DNA of 18,545 nt from Betaproteobacteria bacterium. Lineage in GTDB: Bacteria; Pseudomonadota; Gammaproteobacteria; Burkholderiales; Burkholderiaceae_C. The DNA lies in NCBI GenBank assembly GCA_025354965.1, contig JANXLW010000484.1, forward strand, positions 1 through 18,545, given 5' to 3'. The notes under the pieces were generated by a model. That model was not told the DNA's origin, ran no database searches, and was given only the letters and a program-made list of their open reading frames with translations. The position numbers and the translations under genes are program-made. Shown here piece by piece: positions 1 through 7,149 of the stretch. Position 1 is the first letter of the stretch; each line of letters starts with the position of its first letter.

Positions 1-1
1 A

Positions 2-286
2 GCGGTGGCGGGCTTTCAAGGCGGTCGTCTGTTTTCGCCAGCCGCTTTGTGGTTGCTGCAGTACAAGACAAGGCGCATTCCGCGGCTGGTGAACATTGTG
101 GCGCACAAGTCGCTGCTGGCCGCCTTCGGCAAAGGGAAGAAACGGGTCGACCTGTTGGATGTGCTGGCCGCATGCAACGATACAAGCTCCTTGCGGCTGC
201 CCTTCTGGAAAAAAGGTCTGATCGTTCTCTTGATGTTGCTGGCCGGCAGTTTCATCGTTAGTTTTGGGTGGGGGTACCTTCTATGA
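2..286 (+). CDS. mshM: MshM/ExeA-type AAA ATPase, C-terminal fragment
   Basis: Only the last ~94 codons are present; the gene begins before the window and is open to the left edge. The segment with RRIPRLVNIVAHKSLL followed by a basic stretch matches, from memory, the end of the ATPase region in MshM/ExeA-family proteins. These are AAA ATPases that help assemble MSHA pili or insert secretins. A hydrophobic segment (LIVLLMLLAGSFIVSFGW) near the C-terminus would anchor it in the inner membrane. Its stop TGA overlaps the ATG of mshN (ATGA at 283-286), so the two are translationally coupled. The mshN neighbour supports MshM over ExeA. Walker motifs lie outside the window. Confidence 0.8.
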   Translation, partial: AVAGFQGGRLFSPAALWLLQYKTRRIPRLVNIVAHKSLLAAFGKGKKRVDLLDVLAACNDTSSLRLPFWKKGLIVLLMLLAGSFIVSFGWGYLL

Positions 287-1434
287 GCCTGATCAATAAC
301 ATGCTGAAAGACCTGGACCAAAGGCAGGCCCCTGCCCCGGGAGCAGTGCCATCCTTGTCCGGCACCAGCGTTCAAGTCACAACGCCGCCGCCCAAAAGAC
401 GCTCGCCCGTGCTTATCCCAACCCTGCTTGTGGTGCTGGTTGCCGCCGCCTATTTGGGTTGGAACCAGTTCCGCAAGTCCCCCGTGCAACTCGCTGCCGC
501 GCCGGTGGCAACGGTTGCGGCGGCGCCTAACGCTAACCCGGCCTCAACCATGGCACCAACAGCGGCTTCCACCCCTATGCCCAAACCCGCCGTGCGAGTC
601 ATCGCCACCACGCCCGCCCCGGTGCGCGCAGCCGCAAACAGCAAGACCAGCATGATCCCTGAAACCAAACCGGTTGCAAGCAACAAGGAAGTTCTGGCCA
701 AGGCAGAGCCACCCGTCACCGCCCAGCCGAACCCAGCGGCCCGCGTAGCCGAGGCACCAGCGCCTGCCGCCGTCAAACCCGCTGCAGAAAAACAGGTGAG
801 TAATGCATCGCCCGCCCCACTTTCGGGCATCAAGGTGACCAGCCCGCAGCAGCGTTCGGATAACCTTTATCGTCAGGCCATTGCGCTGCTGCAGCAGTCC
901 CGCACGGCCGACGCTCAGCAGGCGTTGCGGCAGGCGGTGGCCGAGTACGAGGGCAACCAATCGGCGCGCCAATTGCTGGCAGCGTCCCTGATCGATGCCG
1001 GCCGCCATTCGGAAGCAACGGCGCTGCTGCAGCAAGGCCTGCTGCTGACGCCGGGGCATAGCGGGTTCTCGATGCTGCTGGCCCGCTTGCAGGTGGCCGA
1101 CGGCAACACCACACAAGCCTTGTCGACGCTGGAAGGCGGTCTGGCCGATGCTGGCGACAGCGGGGAATACCACGCATTTTTTGCCACGCTGTTGCAAGGT
1201 CAGGGCAAACACGCCGAGGCCATCACCCACTACATCACAGCCTTGCGCAGCAACCCGTCGGCGCCCAGTTGGCTGATTGGGGCCGGCATATCGCTGGCTG
1301 CCGACAACAAGCTCAATGACGCCGTTGAGGCGTTCCAGCGCGCACTGGATGTTGGCGGTTTGTCACCGGAACTGACGCGATTCGCGGATGCGCAGGTGCA
1401 GCAGATCCGGCAAAGCCAGGGCCGCGCGCAGTAA
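283..1434 (+). CDS. mshN: MSHA biogenesis protein MshN, TPR protein
   Basis: 383 residues. The start was moved from an upstream in-frame codon at 268 to the ATG at 283, because the protein then begins MSLINNMLKDLDQR, the characteristic MshN N-terminus, and overlaps the mshM stop. Layout: short cytoplasmic segment, one transmembrane helix at ~43-60, an Ala/Pro-rich periplasmic linker at ~70-180, then TPR-like helical repeats at ~190-375. The family is a bitopic inner-membrane protein of MSHA pilus assembly, thought to link platform and secretin, though its exact role is poorly defined. The usual next MSHA genes (mshE, mshG) do not follow; the next gene converges from the other strand. Confidence 0.88.
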   Translation: MSLINNMLKDLDQRQAPAPGAVPSLSGTSVQVTTPPPKRRSPVLIPTLLVVLVAAAYLGWNQFRKSPVQLAAAPVATVAAAPNANPASTMAPTAASTPMPKPAVRVIATTPAPVRAAANSKTSMIPETKPVASNKEVLAKAEPPVTAQPNPAARVAEAPAPAAVKPAAEKQVSNASPAPLSGIKVTSPQQRSDNLYRQAIALLQQSRTADAQQALRQAVAEYEGNQSARQLLAASLIDAGRHSEATALLQQGLLLTPGHSGFSMLLARLQVADGNTTQALSTLEGGLADAGDSGEYHAFFATLLQGQGKHAEAITHYITALRSNPSAPSWLIGAGISLAADNKLNDAVEAFQRALDVGGLSPELTRFADAQVQQIRQSQGRAQ

Positions 1435-1446
1435 GCCCGGGCTTAC
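1431..1446. terminator. Perfect palindrome at the mshN stop codon, possible transcript end
   Basis: A perfect 8+8 palindrome (GTAAGCCC/GGGCTTAC) contains the mshN stop codon TAA and lies in the 31-bp gap between two convergent genes. It could fold as a hairpin in either transcript, but there is no T tract and almost no loop, so it is not a standard intrinsic terminator. Confidence 0.3.
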
Positions 1447-1465
1447 CTCGACAGCCGGTCAACCG

Positions 1466-2104
1466 TCAGTGCAAATGACGGGGTTTGCGGCCACCACCGT
1501 GGCCCATACCGCCATGGCCGCCACTGGAGCCGCGCGGTGGTTTACCAAGTTGCAGTGAATTCACCAGATCATCAAAGCGCTGGCCAAACAACTTGTCGAT
1601 TTCCGCCACCACACCGCTCAACTCGGCGCCGTCAAAATGACGCTCCATCAGGTTGACCACGTCCTGCACCAGCAGGTCGCGCTGCACCTGCATGATGGCA
1701 GCCGGATCGGGCCCGACGAAGAGCATGACGAAGTCATCGCGCGACTCGGCGTCAGTGTCTTCTTCTTCCTCGTCGTCTTCAAACTCGGTATCGTAAAACG
1801 TGACTTCGATGGCGGCACCAGCCTTGGCCAGCTCGTTGAGGTTCATGCACATTTCGTCCAGCACCTGGCGAAAATCGTCGTCTCCCTCCACCGTCCAGCA
1901 CATTTGCAGAACGTGTTCCTGGGGGTCAAACTTGATGCCGGGTTCGTCTTCGTAGGAACTGCCGGCGGCGTCGCTCAAGGAACGCGCGCCGGCGTACTTC
2001 CAGACAGGCTTGAGCGCATCTTGAAGCTGCTCAAAAACAACATCGGGGCGCAAGGCCACCTGGCCATGGACATGGACCTCAAAAGGGGCGTTATAGCGTG
2101 GCAT
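1466..2104 (-). CDS. Small acidic conserved hypothetical protein (DUF6806-like)
   Basis: 212 residues with no assigned function. From memory it resembles a protein annotated as DUF6806 in Comamonadaceae; the family name is not certain. The N-terminal half looks like an alpha/beta fold. A very acidic patch at ~108-120 (EFEDDEEEEDTDAES) is followed by a hydrophobic strand (DDFVMLFVGPDP) and two helices. The tail is Gly/His-rich (GGHGGMGHGGG), possibly metal binding. No signal peptide or membrane segment is visible, so it is probably cytoplasmic. The ATG is 15 nt from the 3' CCA of tRNA-Leu, with no Shine-Dalgarno and no room for a promoter, so it is probably read from the tRNA promoter. Confidence 0.75.
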   Translation of the reverse strand: MPRYNAPFEVHVHGQVALRPDVVFEQLQDALKPVWKYAGARSLSDAAGSSYEDEPGIKFDPQEHVLQMCWTVEGDDDFRQVLDEMCMNLNELAKAGAAIEVTFYDTEFEDDEEEEDTDAESRDDFVMLFVGPDPAAIMQVQRDLLVQDVVNLMERHFDGAELSGVVAEIDKLFGQRFDDLVNSLQLGKPPRGSSGGHGGMGHGGGRKPRHLH

Positions 2105-2119
2105 GGATAGTGAGTGTAC

Positions 2120-2212
2120 TGGTGCCCGAGACCGGAATCGAACCGGTACGCCCGTTATTCACGAAGCGGCGGATTTTAAGTCCGATGTGTCTACCAATTT
2201 CACCACTCGGGC
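2120..2212 (-). tRNA. tRNA-Leu (UAA)
   Basis: The minus-strand sequence folds as a class II tRNA: 7-bp acceptor GCCCGAG/CTCGGGC, D arm with TGGTAGAC, anticodon loop CTTAAAA giving UAA, a long variable arm, and a T arm with GGTTCGATTCC. The 3' CCA is encoded (2120-2122). It is the last tRNA of a three-tRNA cluster and is followed directly by the acidic-protein gene. Confidence 0.97.
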
Positions 2213-2228
2213 ATGGGCCTGAATCCTC

Positions 2229-2302
2229 TGGAGGCGCGACCCGGAGTCGAACCGGGCTAGACGGATTTGCAATCCGTTGCATAACCGATTTGCTATCGCG
2301 CC
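2229..2302 (-). tRNA. tRNA-Cys (GCA)
   Basis: On the minus strand: 7-bp acceptor GGCGCGA/TCGCGCC, anticodon loop TTGCAAA giving GCA, T arm GGTTCGACTCC, discriminator U and encoded CCA (2229-2231); 74 nt in all. The gap to tRNA-Leu is 16 nt, so the two are cotranscribed. Confidence 0.97.
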
Positions 2303-2314
2303 AACTACTCTGAC

Positions 2315-2343
2315 AAAAAAGGGAAGCCAGAGCTTCCCTTTTT
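2315..2343. terminator. Terminator-like hairpin inside the tRNA cluster
   Basis: Stem GGGAAGC (2321-2327), loop CAGA, stem GCTTCCC (2332-2338), flanked by A5/T5 that extends the stem and gives a U tract in both directions. It lies between tRNA-Gly and tRNA-Cys. On the minus strand it has the form of an intrinsic terminator, yet tRNA-Cys starts only ~12 nt after the T run with no space for a promoter. It therefore probably acts as a partial terminator (attenuator) or a processing site. Confidence 0.6.
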
Positions 2344-2349
2344 GGAATT

Positions 2350-2425
2350 TGGAGCGGGAAAAGAGTCTCGAACTCTCGACCTCAACCTTGGCAAGGTTGC
2401 GCTCTACCAACTGAGCTATTCCCGC
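2350..2425 (-). tRNA. tRNA-Gly (GCC)
   Basis: 76 nt on the minus strand: acceptor GCGGGAA/TTCCCGC, D arm AGCTCAGTTGGTAGAGC, anticodon loop TTGCCAA giving GCC, T arm GAGTTCGAGACTC, and encoded CCA (2350-2352). It is the first gene of the Gly-Cys-Leu cluster. Confidence 0.97.
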
Positions 2426-2661
2426 GTTTCAAGCCAGCGAGTATAGCGCAGAATTTTTTTGGCTGTGCTGGTCTTGATAAAAAAGTGAGTGCCCATTTGA
2501 TCGTCAGAAACTTGCAAATTCAAGCCCATGAAAACACCATTAACCTGGGCATCTGTCACTGGCTCCGGGGAATCTTTTTGCGACCACCACCGCTCAGTTG
2601 ACAACAAAGTAAAGTGATGTGCAACCAATCGCAGGCGTGGCTGGCCGGCACTGTAGTCCAA
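2416..2661 (-). CDS. Unrecognised ORF or gene remnant next to tRNA-Gly
   Basis: An 81-residue frame from a TTG; open reading continues about 12 codons upstream to a stop but without an ATG or GTG. The peptide around KLPFFWGLDYSAGQPRLR looks protein-like but matches no family I know. Against it: no convincing Shine-Dalgarno, the last codons overlap the first 10 bases of tRNA-Gly, and the probable tRNA -10 box lies inside it. It may be the end of a decayed gene. Confidence 0.2.
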   Translation of the reverse strand: MDYSAGQPRLRLVAHHFTLLSTERWWSQKDSPEPVTDAQVNGVFMGLNLQVSDDQMGTHFFIKTSTAKKILRYTRWLETRE

Positions 2662-3168
2662 ACCCCAGAAAAACGGTAATTTCTCACGAATTTCAGTTTT
2701 TTATTCGCCATCTACGAACCATGGTAATCTACCCATATGTTGTAACAAGATGCAAAATAGTCATACGAATAGCAGGAGCTCGAATTGGGTAGACGGCAGT
2801 TTAGGTCAACTGAGAGAGAGGCAGGAAAAGCCCTGATTTTTGGCTTGGTCTGCAAACTTTCAGCGAAATTCAGTGTCGCCAGATGCATTCAGTGTGAATG
2901 CATAACTGCGTTAGTGCGCCACACCGGATGCTAATGCTGGTGCACTAGGTACTACTACTTGAACGGGCATCGGACAGACCGCAGTAAATCCAAAGCCAGT
3001 TCTAGCCCTGAAATTACTACAGTAAAGTAAATAGATGTTGCAGTAGGCCGCGGCAAGATCAACGACAATCAAACCATTTAGCGGCGTTATTTAATGACAA
3101 ATCGCAGCACCTTTCAAGCCGCAATTGGGATCCGATCCTAAGCTATGGTTTAAACAAAGAGAGAATTA
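2429..3168. other. Gene-poor interval with several inverted repeats
   Basis: About 740 bp between the tRNA cluster and the SCO gene holds no gene I can support. It is AT-richer than the flanks. Visible structure: an imperfect hairpin at 2821-2853 (GCAG/CTGC outer and AAGCC/GGCTT inner arms), an 8-bp hairpin at 2883-2903 (ATGCATTC/GAATGCAT, loop AGTGT), and a 7-bp stem at 2908-2937 (GCGTTAG/CTAATGC, one G-T wobble). A 49-codon frame at 2785-2934 starts with TTG six bases after AGGAG and is rich in Cys near its end. The promoter of the secretion operon must lie here or in the last ~100 bp, but no clear -35/-10 pair was found. Confidence 0.4.
2440..2445 (-). promoter_or_regulatory. Probable -10 element of the tRNA promoter
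   Basis: TATACT on the minus strand sits 14 bp before the mature 5' end of tRNA-Gly, so transcription would start about 7-8 nt before the tRNA. It is followed by a GC-rich discriminator (CGCTGGC), as at stringently controlled stable-RNA promoters. No good -35 hexamer is seen at 16-18 bp; an A-rich run lies just upstream. Confidence 0.5.
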
Positions 3169-3810
3169 ATGAAAATTCAACGATCGCCATTTATAAGTCG
3201 CCGCGCAGTCACAGCACTGATAGCAGGCACTGTGGCAGTTGCAAGTCAAGCAGTCTGGGCTGCCGACGAGCATATGCATCATCATCCCGCACCGGCAACG
3301 GCCGGGACACCCAATGCTGAAGTTAAACGCAGCGTTGTCGAGATCAAACTGCCAGCTACGCCGCTGGTGCGTCAAGATGGCGCAGCGACCAATTTGAGCA
3401 AGGAACTGGACGGTGGCAAGCCCGCGATTCTGGCGTTCATTTACACCTCCTGCACCACCGTTTGCCCGGTGACGAGCCAGATTGTTGCCAGAACGCAAAC
3501 TTTGTTGGGCAAAGATCTGGAAAAAACACGCCTCGTGTCGGTATCGATTGACCCTGAATACGATACGCCAGCGCGGCTGTTGGCCTACAGCAAGTTGTAT
3601 GCGGCCAGGCCCCAGTGGCAACACTACACCGGCACCCTGAAAAACAGCGTGGCTGTGCAGAAAGCTTTTAGCGCCTACCGCGGCGACAAGATGAACCATG
3701 TGCCACTGATTTTCATCAACGGCGGCAAAAATAATTCGTGGGTCAAGCTGGAAGGTTTTCCCAGTGCCGAGCAGGTGGTGAAAGAATATCAGGAACAAAT
3801 CGGTGGTTGA
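3169..3810 (+). CDS. SCO1/SenC-family copper/thiol protein
   Basis: 213 residues. The N-terminal signal region has an RR pair (SRRAV, residues 10-14), a hydrophobic core, and a likely cleavage site after VWA (~residues 29-31), so the mature protein is periplasmic; Sec and Tat are both possible. A short His cluster (HMHHH) follows the cleavage site. The thioredoxin-like core carries the SCO signature: C95 and C99 in CTTVCP, and H177 in NHVPL. SCO proteins bind copper and deliver it to cytochrome oxidase CuA, or act as thiol reductases. No oxidase genes are nearby. Its stop lies 4 bp before the chosen gspG ATG (or overlaps the alternative GTG), so it appears to be the first gene of the secretion operon. 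Confidence 0.9.
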   Translation: MKIQRSPFISRRAVTALIAGTVAVASQAVWAADEHMHHHPAPATAGTPNAEVKRSVVEIKLPATPLVRQDGAATNLSKELDGGKPAILAFIYTSCTTVCPVTSQIVARTQTLLGKDLEKTRLVSVSIDPEYDTPARLLAYSKLYAARPQWQHYTGTLKNSVAVQKAFSAYRGDKMNHVPLIFINGGKNNSWVKLEGFPSAEQVVKEYQEQIGG

Positions 3811-3814
3811 CCAA

Positions 3815-4234
3815 ATGCAGTGCCGTAGCAAATCGTCAGGATTTACCCTGCTGGAACTGCTGGTGGTGATGGTCATCATCGGCTTGCTGGTGGGCTATGT
3901 GGCGCCCATGTATTTCAAACAGGTGGGCAAGTCAGAAGTCAAGGTCGCGCGCGCTCAAATCGAATCATTTGGCAAGGCGCTTGACCAATACCGTCTGGAT
4001 ACCGGCCGTTACCCAAGAACCGAGCAGGGACTGCAAGCCTTGGTGGTGAAGCCGCCTGAAGAACCCAAATGGGATGGCCCTTATCTGAAAAAAGGCGTGC
4101 CGCTAGACCCTTGGGGTAACGCATTCACATACAAGTGCCCGGGTGTTCATGGCGAATACGATATTGTTTCGTTCGGCAAAGACGGCGTGCCCGGCGGGGT
4201 TGGAGAGGATGCAGACATAGGGAGTTGGGAGTAG
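3815..4234 (+). CDS. gspG: Type II secretion major pseudopilin GspG
   Basis: 139 residues from the ATG at 3815; a GTG at 3803, inside the SCO gene and 8 nt after AGGA, is an alternative start. The short leader ends in G and is followed by FTLLELLVVM, a class III prepilin site with Glu5 and the hydrophobic helix. The C-terminal part has the classic GspG pattern: GRYPRTEQGLQAL, then DPWGNAF, PGVHGEYDIVSFG and a Gly/Asp-rich calcium-loop region ending in DIGSW. It would polymerise into the secretion pseudopilus after cleavage by a PilD-type peptidase, which is not encoded here. Confidence 0.93.
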   Translation: MQCRSKSSGFTLLELLVVMVIIGLLVGYVAPMYFKQVGKSEVKVARAQIESFGKALDQYRLDTGRYPRTEQGLQALVVKPPEEPKWDGPYLKKGVPLDPWGNAFTYKCPGVHGEYDIVSFGKDGVPGGVGEDADIGSWE

Positions 4235-4270
4235 CTACCTCGGTGGCCGCTGCAACGTCTGTCAACGACC

Positions 4271-5464
4271 ATGCAATTTGAAATTCGCTCTATTGACAAA
4301 TCATCCAGCGTCAGTACGCTGATGATGGATGCATCGAACCTTGATACCGCTACGAAAATGGCGAGTGATCGCGGTTTGCGGATTTTGTCCATCGTACCGC
4401 GACAAAAGATCCCGGGCCTGACGCAGCGCCGGGCGTCCAAGGATTTTCCATTGGGACAATTCAGCCAGGAGCTACTGACACTGCTGGATGCAGGTTTGGC
4501 TTTGGTGGAGTCGATAGAAACCCTGAGCGAAAAAGAACACAAACCCGAGCGACGCGACTTGCTTGATCGGCTGGTGGCCGACTTGTACCGTGGCGCCGCC
4601 CTTTCTCGCGCCTTGAGCCAGTTTCCGGATGTCTTTCCTCCTTTGTATATCGCCACGGTTCGTGCCAGCGAGCGAACCGGTGGCTTGTCGGAGGCCCTGG
4701 GGAAATACGTGGCTTACCAGAGTCAACTCGATACCGTGAAGAAAAAGATCATCAACGCCAGTATCTATCCTGTGGTGCTGGCCATTGCAGGCCTGTTGGT
4801 GATCGGTTTTTTGATGGGTTATGTGGTGCCCCGCTTCGCGCGGATTTTTGAAGACCTGGGTGGCGAGATTCCCTGGATGTCGCGCTTGTTAATTCAGTGG
4901 GGACATCTGGCTCGCGATTACGGGGGCACGTTGCTGGCCGCCAGCCTGGCCTTGATCGCTGCCGCCACGTTCTGGCTGACGCGACCGGGCACACCGGCGC
5001 AAGTTCTCCAATGGTTGCAACGCCTGCCCGCCATCGGCGAGCGTATCCGCATTTACCAGCTAACCCGTTTCTATCGTTCGCTGGGCATGCTGTTGCGCGG
5101 AGGGATGCCCGCTGTGGCATCGCTGGAACTGGTAACCGGCCTGCTTCCGGGCGCCCTGAACCAACGACTTATCGCTGCCACGCAACTGATTCGCGCCGGC
5201 ACCACCATGTCAGTCGCGATGGAAACCTCAGGTCTGACGTCGCCGGTATCGGCTCGCATGCTGCGTGTCGGCGAGCGTACTGGTCAGATGGGCGACATGA
5301 TGGAGCGCATTGCGCTTTTCTACGACAGCGAGATAAGCCAGTGGATTGACTGGTTTGTGCGTCTGTTTGAACCTTTGTTGATGGCTTTTATCGGTTTGGT
5401 TATCGGTTTCATTGTGGTGATCATGTACTTCCCGATTTTTGAACTGGCAGGCAGCATCAAGTGA
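4271..5464 (+). CDS. gspF: Type II secretion inner-membrane platform protein GspF
   Basis: 397 residues. Two T2SSF-type helical domains: the first at ~65-185 includes FSQELLTLLDAGLALVESI, the second at ~265-390 includes FYRSLGMLLRGGMPAVASL. Membrane segments lie near ~165-190, ~219-236 and ~366-392. It anchors the assembly ATPase and the pseudopilus at the inner membrane. The ATG at 4271 follows a 36-bp gap, the widest within the operon, with only a weak ribosome-binding site. Its stop overlaps the GTG start of gspE (GTGA). Confidence 0.92.
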   Translation: MQFEIRSIDKSSSVSTLMMDASNLDTATKMASDRGLRILSIVPRQKIPGLTQRRASKDFPLGQFSQELLTLLDAGLALVESIETLSEKEHKPERRDLLDRLVADLYRGAALSRALSQFPDVFPPLYIATVRASERTGGLSEALGKYVAYQSQLDTVKKKIINASIYPVVLAIAGLLVIGFLMGYVVPRFARIFEDLGGEIPWMSRLLIQWGHLARDYGGTLLAASLALIAAATFWLTRPGTPAQVLQWLQRLPAIGERIRIYQLTRFYRSLGMLLRGGMPAVASLELVTGLLPGALNQRLIAATQLIRAGTTMSVAMETSGLTSPVSARMLRVGERTGQMGDMMERIALFYDSEISQWIDWFVRLFEPLLMAFIGLVIGFIVVIMYFPIFELAGSIK

Positions 5465-7149
5465 ATCAAACTACCCCCACGACCGTGCTTTTTTCCGGCG
5501 AATTACTGCGCCAGGCGCAAGCCCAGGGCGGCGCATCGGGACGCCCTGCGATGCTGGCATTGCAAGAAATCCTGGGGCTGACAGATCAGGAGTTCGTCAG
5601 CACGCTGGCAAGCACACTGGGCTATCCACTCCTAAGCATGAGCGAACTGCATGGTATGAAGGCAGCACTGGACGTACTTCCGTTTGCGGAAATGCTGCGT
5701 CGTGAATGTCTGTTGTTGAGCGATCCAGCACGCGGTTTTTGCCTTGTTATCGCTGATCCGTTCGATCAAAAATTGCATCAATGGGCGGACGCCCGTCTAA
5801 AGCAGGGATTCCAGATCTGTATCGCTCACCAAAGCGATATTGCTGCTTGGCTAGCGAAGCAGGAAAGCGGCCTGCGGGCGATGGAATCGCTGGTCGCAAC
5901 GCAAGACAATGCACAGGTTAACGGCGAAGCAGTCGAAGAGCTGAGTTATCGGGGCATCAGTGAAGACGCCAGTCCGGTAGTGAAATTTGTCAATTCCACC
6001 ATCTTTGATGCCTTGCGCGTCGATGCCAGCGACATTCACCTTGAATCAACCTCCGGTGGCATGGTCATTAAGTACCGGGTTGACGGCGTGCTTAGTGCGG
6101 TTGGCACAGTCGCTACGGTGGAGTTGGCCGAGCAGACCATCTCCCGCATCAAAGTGATGTCCGAACTGGACATATCAGAGCGTCGCATTCCGCAGGACGG
6201 ACGCTTTCGCGTGAGTCTGCAAGGTCGCATGATTGACCTGCGGGTCTCCATCATTCCCAGCATCCACGGTGAGGATGCAGTGTTACGTATTCTTGACAAG
6301 CAGTCCCTGAGCGACCAGATGAAGGGCTTGCAACTCACCAGCCTGGGATTTGACGAAAGTATTGCCACTTTGTTGCGGCGCCTTGCGTCCGAGCCGTACG
6401 GCATGATGCTGGTCACCGGGCCCACCGGCAGTGGAAAGACAACGACCCTGTATGCCGCGATTTCCGAGATCAACCATGGCACCGAAAAAATCGTGACCAT
6501 TGAAGATCCGGTGGAATACCAGTTGCCGGGCGTGCTGCAGATCCCCGTCAATGAAAAAAAGGGCCTGACCTTTGCGCGCGGACTGCGGTCGATTTTGCGG
6601 CACGATCCAGACAAGATCATGGTGGGAGAAATCCGTGACGCTGAAACCGCCCAAATTGCAATTCAGTCAGCCTTGACTGGCCACCTGGTATTCACGACAG
6701 TTCACGCCAACAATGTTTTTGATGTCATTGGTCGTTTCATGCACATGGGCATCGATATGTACAGTTTGGTGTCGGCTCTCAACGGCGTGCTGGCACAGCG
6801 ACTGCTGCGCGTTAATTGTCCACACTGCTCGGAAACCATCCAACCCGAGACCGAATTGCTTACCGTTTCCGGCCTTCGACCGGAAGACGTCAAGGATTGG
6901 AACTTTAAGGCCGGAGCGGGTTGTGGCCATTGCCGGGGTAGCGGTTACAAGGGGCGCAAGGCGATCGCAGAAATCCTTAACCTGAATGATGAAATCCGCG
7001 AGCTCATCATCGCGCGAGCACCGATTCGCACCCTCAAAGTAGCAGCCCAGGCTAACGGTACGCGCTACCTGCGCGAGTCGGCGCTGGATTTGGTGCGCAG
7101 CGGCGAAACCACCCTTATCGAGATCAACCGTGTCACTTTTGTCGCCTGA
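5461..7149 (+). CDS. gspE: Type II secretion assembly ATPase GspE
   Basis: 562 residues, GTG start overlapping the gspF stop. An N-terminal regulatory domain (~1-150) precedes the secretion ATPase core: Walker A GPTGSGKTT at 320-328, Asp box TIEDPVE at ~346-352, Walker B region IMVGEIRD at ~386-393, and His box GHLVFTTVHAN at ~407-417. A four-cysteine zinc element (C453, C456, C488, C491) is present, as in GspE and PilB. It is a cytoplasmic hexamer that powers pseudopilus extension through GspF. All catalytic motifs look intact. The next gene starts 20 bp before its end. Confidence 0.94.
   Translation: MNQTTPTTVLFSGELLRQAQAQGGASGRPAMLALQEILGLTDQEFVSTLASTLGYPLLSMSELHGMKAALDVLPFAEMLRRECLLLSDPARGFCLVIADPFDQKLHQWADARLKQGFQICIAHQSDIAAWLAKQESGLRAMESLVATQDNAQVNGEAVEELSYRGISEDASPVVKFVNSTIFDALRVDASDIHLESTSGGMVIKYRVDGVLSAVGTVATVELAEQTISRIKVMSELDISERRIPQDGRFRVSLQGRMIDLRVSIIPSIHGEDAVLRILDKQSLSDQMKGLQLTSLGFDESIATLLRRLASEPYGMMLVTGPTGSGKTTTLYAAISEINHGTEKIVTIEDPVEYQLPGVLQIPVNEKKGLTFARGLRSILRHDPDKIMVGEIRDAETAQIAIQSALTGHLVFTTVHANNVFDVIGRFMHMGIDMYSLVSALNGVLAQRLLRVNCPHCSETIQPETELLTVSGLRPEDVKDWNFKAGAGCGHCRGSGYKGRKAIAEILNLNDEIRELIIARAPIRTLKVAAQANGTRYLRESALDLVRSGETTLIEINRVTFVA

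Noticed and set aside
450..1230. Long minus-strand frames of 127 and 228 codons opposite mshN
   Set aside because: They are shadows of the Ala/Pro-rich mshN coding sequence; the composition is low complexity and there is no context.
2091..2410. Minus-strand frames of 63 and 83 codons and a plus-strand frame of 71 codons
   Set aside because: They run through the tRNA genes, which explain the sequence completely.
2908..2946. GCGTTAG...CTAATGC inverted repeat considered as an integron attC site
   Set aside because: The core site consensus (GTTRRRY and RYYYAAC with paired inner boxes) is not met, and there is no integrase or cassette array in view.
2350..3168. Idea that the gene-poor interval is a genomic island inserted at tRNA-Gly
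   Set aside because: Elements usually use the 3' end of a tRNA gene, but the interval lies at its 5' side; no integrase and no direct repeat of the tRNA end were seen.
3166..3879. 237-codon minus-strand frame opposite the SCO gene
   Set aside because: The plus strand encodes an intact SCO protein with all metal ligands; the minus frame is a shadow with no recognisable domain.
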